Shown piece after piece: positions 14,451 through 15,569 of a DNA stretch of 15,569 nt. The stretch lies in the NCBI GenBank assembly GCA_003266065.1, contig MUZY01000146.1, positions 1 to 15,569 of the forward strand, written 5' to 3'. The translations under genes and the position numbers were made by a program. The stretch is from Methanosphaera sp. rholeuAM130. GTDB taxonomy: Archaea > Methanobacteriota > Methanobacteria > Methanobacteriales > Methanobacteriaceae. Under the pieces are notes generated by a model. It did not search any database. It was given only the letters and a program-made list of their open reading frames with translations, and was not told the origin of the DNA. Every line of letters begins with the position of its first letter. Within the stretch, counting starts at the first letter, position 1.

Positions 14451-15014
14451 ATGCTGATTTGTGCTGAAGAAATGAAAAAAACTATGAAAGAAATCCATGA
14501 AAGGCTTGATAAAGTCTCGCCGGTGGACTTTGACTGTGGAACGTTATGCGGTGAGGTATGCTGCGTATATGACAAAGAGCATTCAGATGAAGAACTCATG
14601 CTATACCTCATGCCCGGAGAAGAATTGCTTTATGAAGACAATGCATACTTTGAATTGTATACCATAGCTTCCAACGCTCCGGACTATCCTGATGACTGGG
14701 AAGACAACATATTCGTTGTTAAATGTACCAGTCCCCCTGAATGTGACCGCAGGTTAAGGCCGATTCAATGCAAGACATTTCCCCTGATACCTCATATATC
14801 CATTGAAGGTGAATTTCATCTGGTATTTGATGAAAGTGAATATCCATACGTATGTCCACTGGTAAATGAAAACAGAAAACTGGAGGATGATTTCATAAAC
14901 GAAACGTACTCAGTGTGGAAAATGTTGATAAATAACCCCGTAGTTTATGATTTGGTAAAAATAGATTCAAGGCGTAGAAATGAAAAAAAGGTAGAGTACA
15001 GGATAGTCAAATAA
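14451..15014 (+). CDS. YkgJ-like cysteine-cluster protein
   Basis: This protein of 187 residues is of unknown function and probably binds a metal or an iron-sulfur cluster. Eight cysteines lie in the family-like order: C29-x3-C33-x3-C37-C38, then C92, C98, C107 in RRLRPIQCKTFPL, and C135 in YVCPL. The R-P-x2-C-x-T-F-P-L element is the best match to the YkgJ/UPF0153 cysteine-cluster family; the first cluster is spaced more widely than usual. Between the clusters is an acidic stretch (DKEHSDEELM, LMPGEELLYED). No signal peptide or membrane segment is seen. ATG 14451 is chosen because GTGTGTGA lies five bases upstream; ATG 14436 (five residues longer) and 14472 are alternatives. The gene stands alone, with no obvious terminator. 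Confidence 0.7.
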   Translation: MLICAEEMKKTMKEIHERLDKVSPVDFDCGTLCGEVCCVYDKEHSDEELMLYLMPGEELLYEDNAYFELYTIASNAPDYPDDWEDNIFVVKCTSPPECDRRLRPIQCKTFPLIPHISIEGEFHLVFDESEYPYVCPLVNENRKLEDDFINETYSVWKMLINNPVVYDLVKIDSRRRNEKKVEYRIVK

Positions 15015-15066
15015 TCCATAGAGAATTATCCCTGAATATATTGATGAAATATTACCATTGTGCTCT

Positions 15067-15079
15067 CCGTTAACAACGG
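15067..15079. repeat. Short perfect inverted repeat
   Basis: CCGTT-AAC-AACGG lies between the cysteine-cluster gene and the nuclease gene, about 50 bases after the former. No T-run follows, so it is a poor terminator; it could be an operator or an mRNA 3' end. Confidence 0.35.
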
Positions 15080-15114
15080 GTAACTATATGAAGATAAGAA
15101 TATGAATATCAAAG

Positions 15115-15122
15115 TATAAATA
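15115..15122 (+). promoter_or_regulatory. TATA box of the nuclease gene
   Basis: TATAAATA preceded by CAAAG (purine-rich, like a BRE) fits the archaeal promoter form. Transcription about 26 bases downstream would give a leader of some 23-25 bases that carries GGGAGATG, the ribosome binding site. Confidence 0.5.
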
Positions 15123-15168
15123 TGAAAAACAATCAATTATGATATAAATACTCCAGGGAGATGTTAAG

Positions 15169-15569
15169 ATGAATTTGAATAAAAAGCTAACATATATCCT
15201 GATAATCATCATATGTTCGATGTTTTTATCCGCTTCATCAGCATATACCGGTACCGGCTTTAGCCATAACATACCGGACAACTATTACGATTCCTATTCC
15301 ACACAGGATATACTGGACAAATACAACAATACATACCTGACAAGCGAAGAAAAAAGCGTTTGTACGAATGTCGTTGACGGTGACACCATATACCTGGCAA
15401 ACGGAAAAAAGGTCCGACTGGTTGGAGTCAACACACCTGAAAAAGGCGTCACGGGATATCAGGCTTCCAAAAACTTTGTAAAAAAACTATGCCTGAACAA
15501 GGAAGTCGGAATAAACATTGACGACAGGAAATACCGTGACAAATATGGCAGGACATTGGCCGTGGTAAT
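15169..15569 (+). CDS. Exported staphylococcal-nuclease-like protein (partial, runs off the window)
   Basis: The first 133 residues are present and the gene continues beyond the window. A signal peptide is clear: NLNKK, a hydrophobic core at 7-22 and SASSA before a likely cut near residue 25, so the protein acts outside the membrane. After a Tyr/Asn/Ser-rich linker the SNase domain starts at about 64: VDGDT (Asp72), VRLVGVNTPE with Arg83, Asn88 and Glu91, and DKYGRT with Arg128. These match Asp21, Arg35, Asp40, Glu43 and Arg87 of S. aureus nuclease, with Asn in place of Asp40 as in many relatives. Such enzymes cut DNA or RNA with Ca2+. Cys65 and Cys108 could form a disulfide. GGGAGATG precedes the ATG. 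Confidence 0.88.
   Translation, partial: MNLNKKLTYILIIIICSMFLSASSAYTGTGFSHNIPDNYYDSYSTQDILDKYNNTYLTSEEKSVCTNVVDGDTIYLANGKKVRLVGVNTPEKGVTGYQASKNFVKKLCLNKEVGINIDDRKYRDKYGRTLAVV

Noticed and set aside
15030..15080. C/D box small RNA (CTGA and TGATGA near 15032-15046)
   Set aside because: The boxes are in the wrong order, with the D-like box before the C-like box, and no terminal stem is visible.
15205..15220. Lipobox in the nuclease signal peptide
   Set aside because: The cysteine at residue 16 follows Ile residues and lies inside the hydrophobic core, without the small residue required before it.

Overview
The window looks like the chromosome of an AT-rich methanogenic archaeon, most likely order Methanobacteriales (Methanosphaera or Methanobrevibacter type); the genus cannot be fixed from sequence alone. 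The evidence is the gene set: archaeal shikimate entry enzymes (ADH synthase and 3-dehydroquinate synthase II), archaetidylinositol-phosphate synthase, Hel308 helicase, CbiD, and the methanogen-typical families UPF0305 (DUF2115) and DUF2098. Ribosome binding sites of the GGAGGTGAT type and TATA-box promoters agree. No tRNA, rRNA, IS element or CRISPR array was seen.

Layout: 1-1849 is a minus-strand operon of two tandem TMEM175-family channel-like membrane proteins followed by a class I SAM methyltransferase, with a hairpin plus T-run terminator overlapping the last stop codon. 1850-2252 is a long AT-rich regulatory gap. 2253-4466 (+) holds cbiD (cobamide corrin-ring methylation) and a GT4 glycosyltransferase. 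4618-8366 (+) holds a divergent Hel308-type helicase, overlapping or closely packed with a UPF0305 protein and a small coiled-coil protein, then a DUF389 membrane protein. 8367-8660 is a convergent gap with three perfect tandem copies of a 28-bp unit.

8661-9641 (-) holds DUF2098 and the tRNA t6A enzyme TsaC/Sua5. It is divergent from archaetidylinositol-phosphate synthase (9720-10298, +), which appears to be made from a leaderless mRNA and ends in a perfect 10-bp terminator hairpin. 10514-12243 (+) is an overlapping pair: a HI0933/YhiN-type flavoprotein and a methyltransferase-like protein with an odd start site. 12399-14287 (+) is the two-gene operon for dehydroquinate synthesis. 14451-15014 is a cysteine-cluster protein, and 15169 to the window end is the start of an exported staphylococcal-nuclease-like protein.

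Most of the window is core archaeal metabolism and information processing. The observations most worth following are the 28-bp triplicate, the divergent helicase with its two small partners, the tandem TMEM175 pair with an altered filter-region motif, the recurrent TTGGAAAATTTTTCAA-like intergenic element, and the possible AUA start codon. No defence or mobile system was identified.
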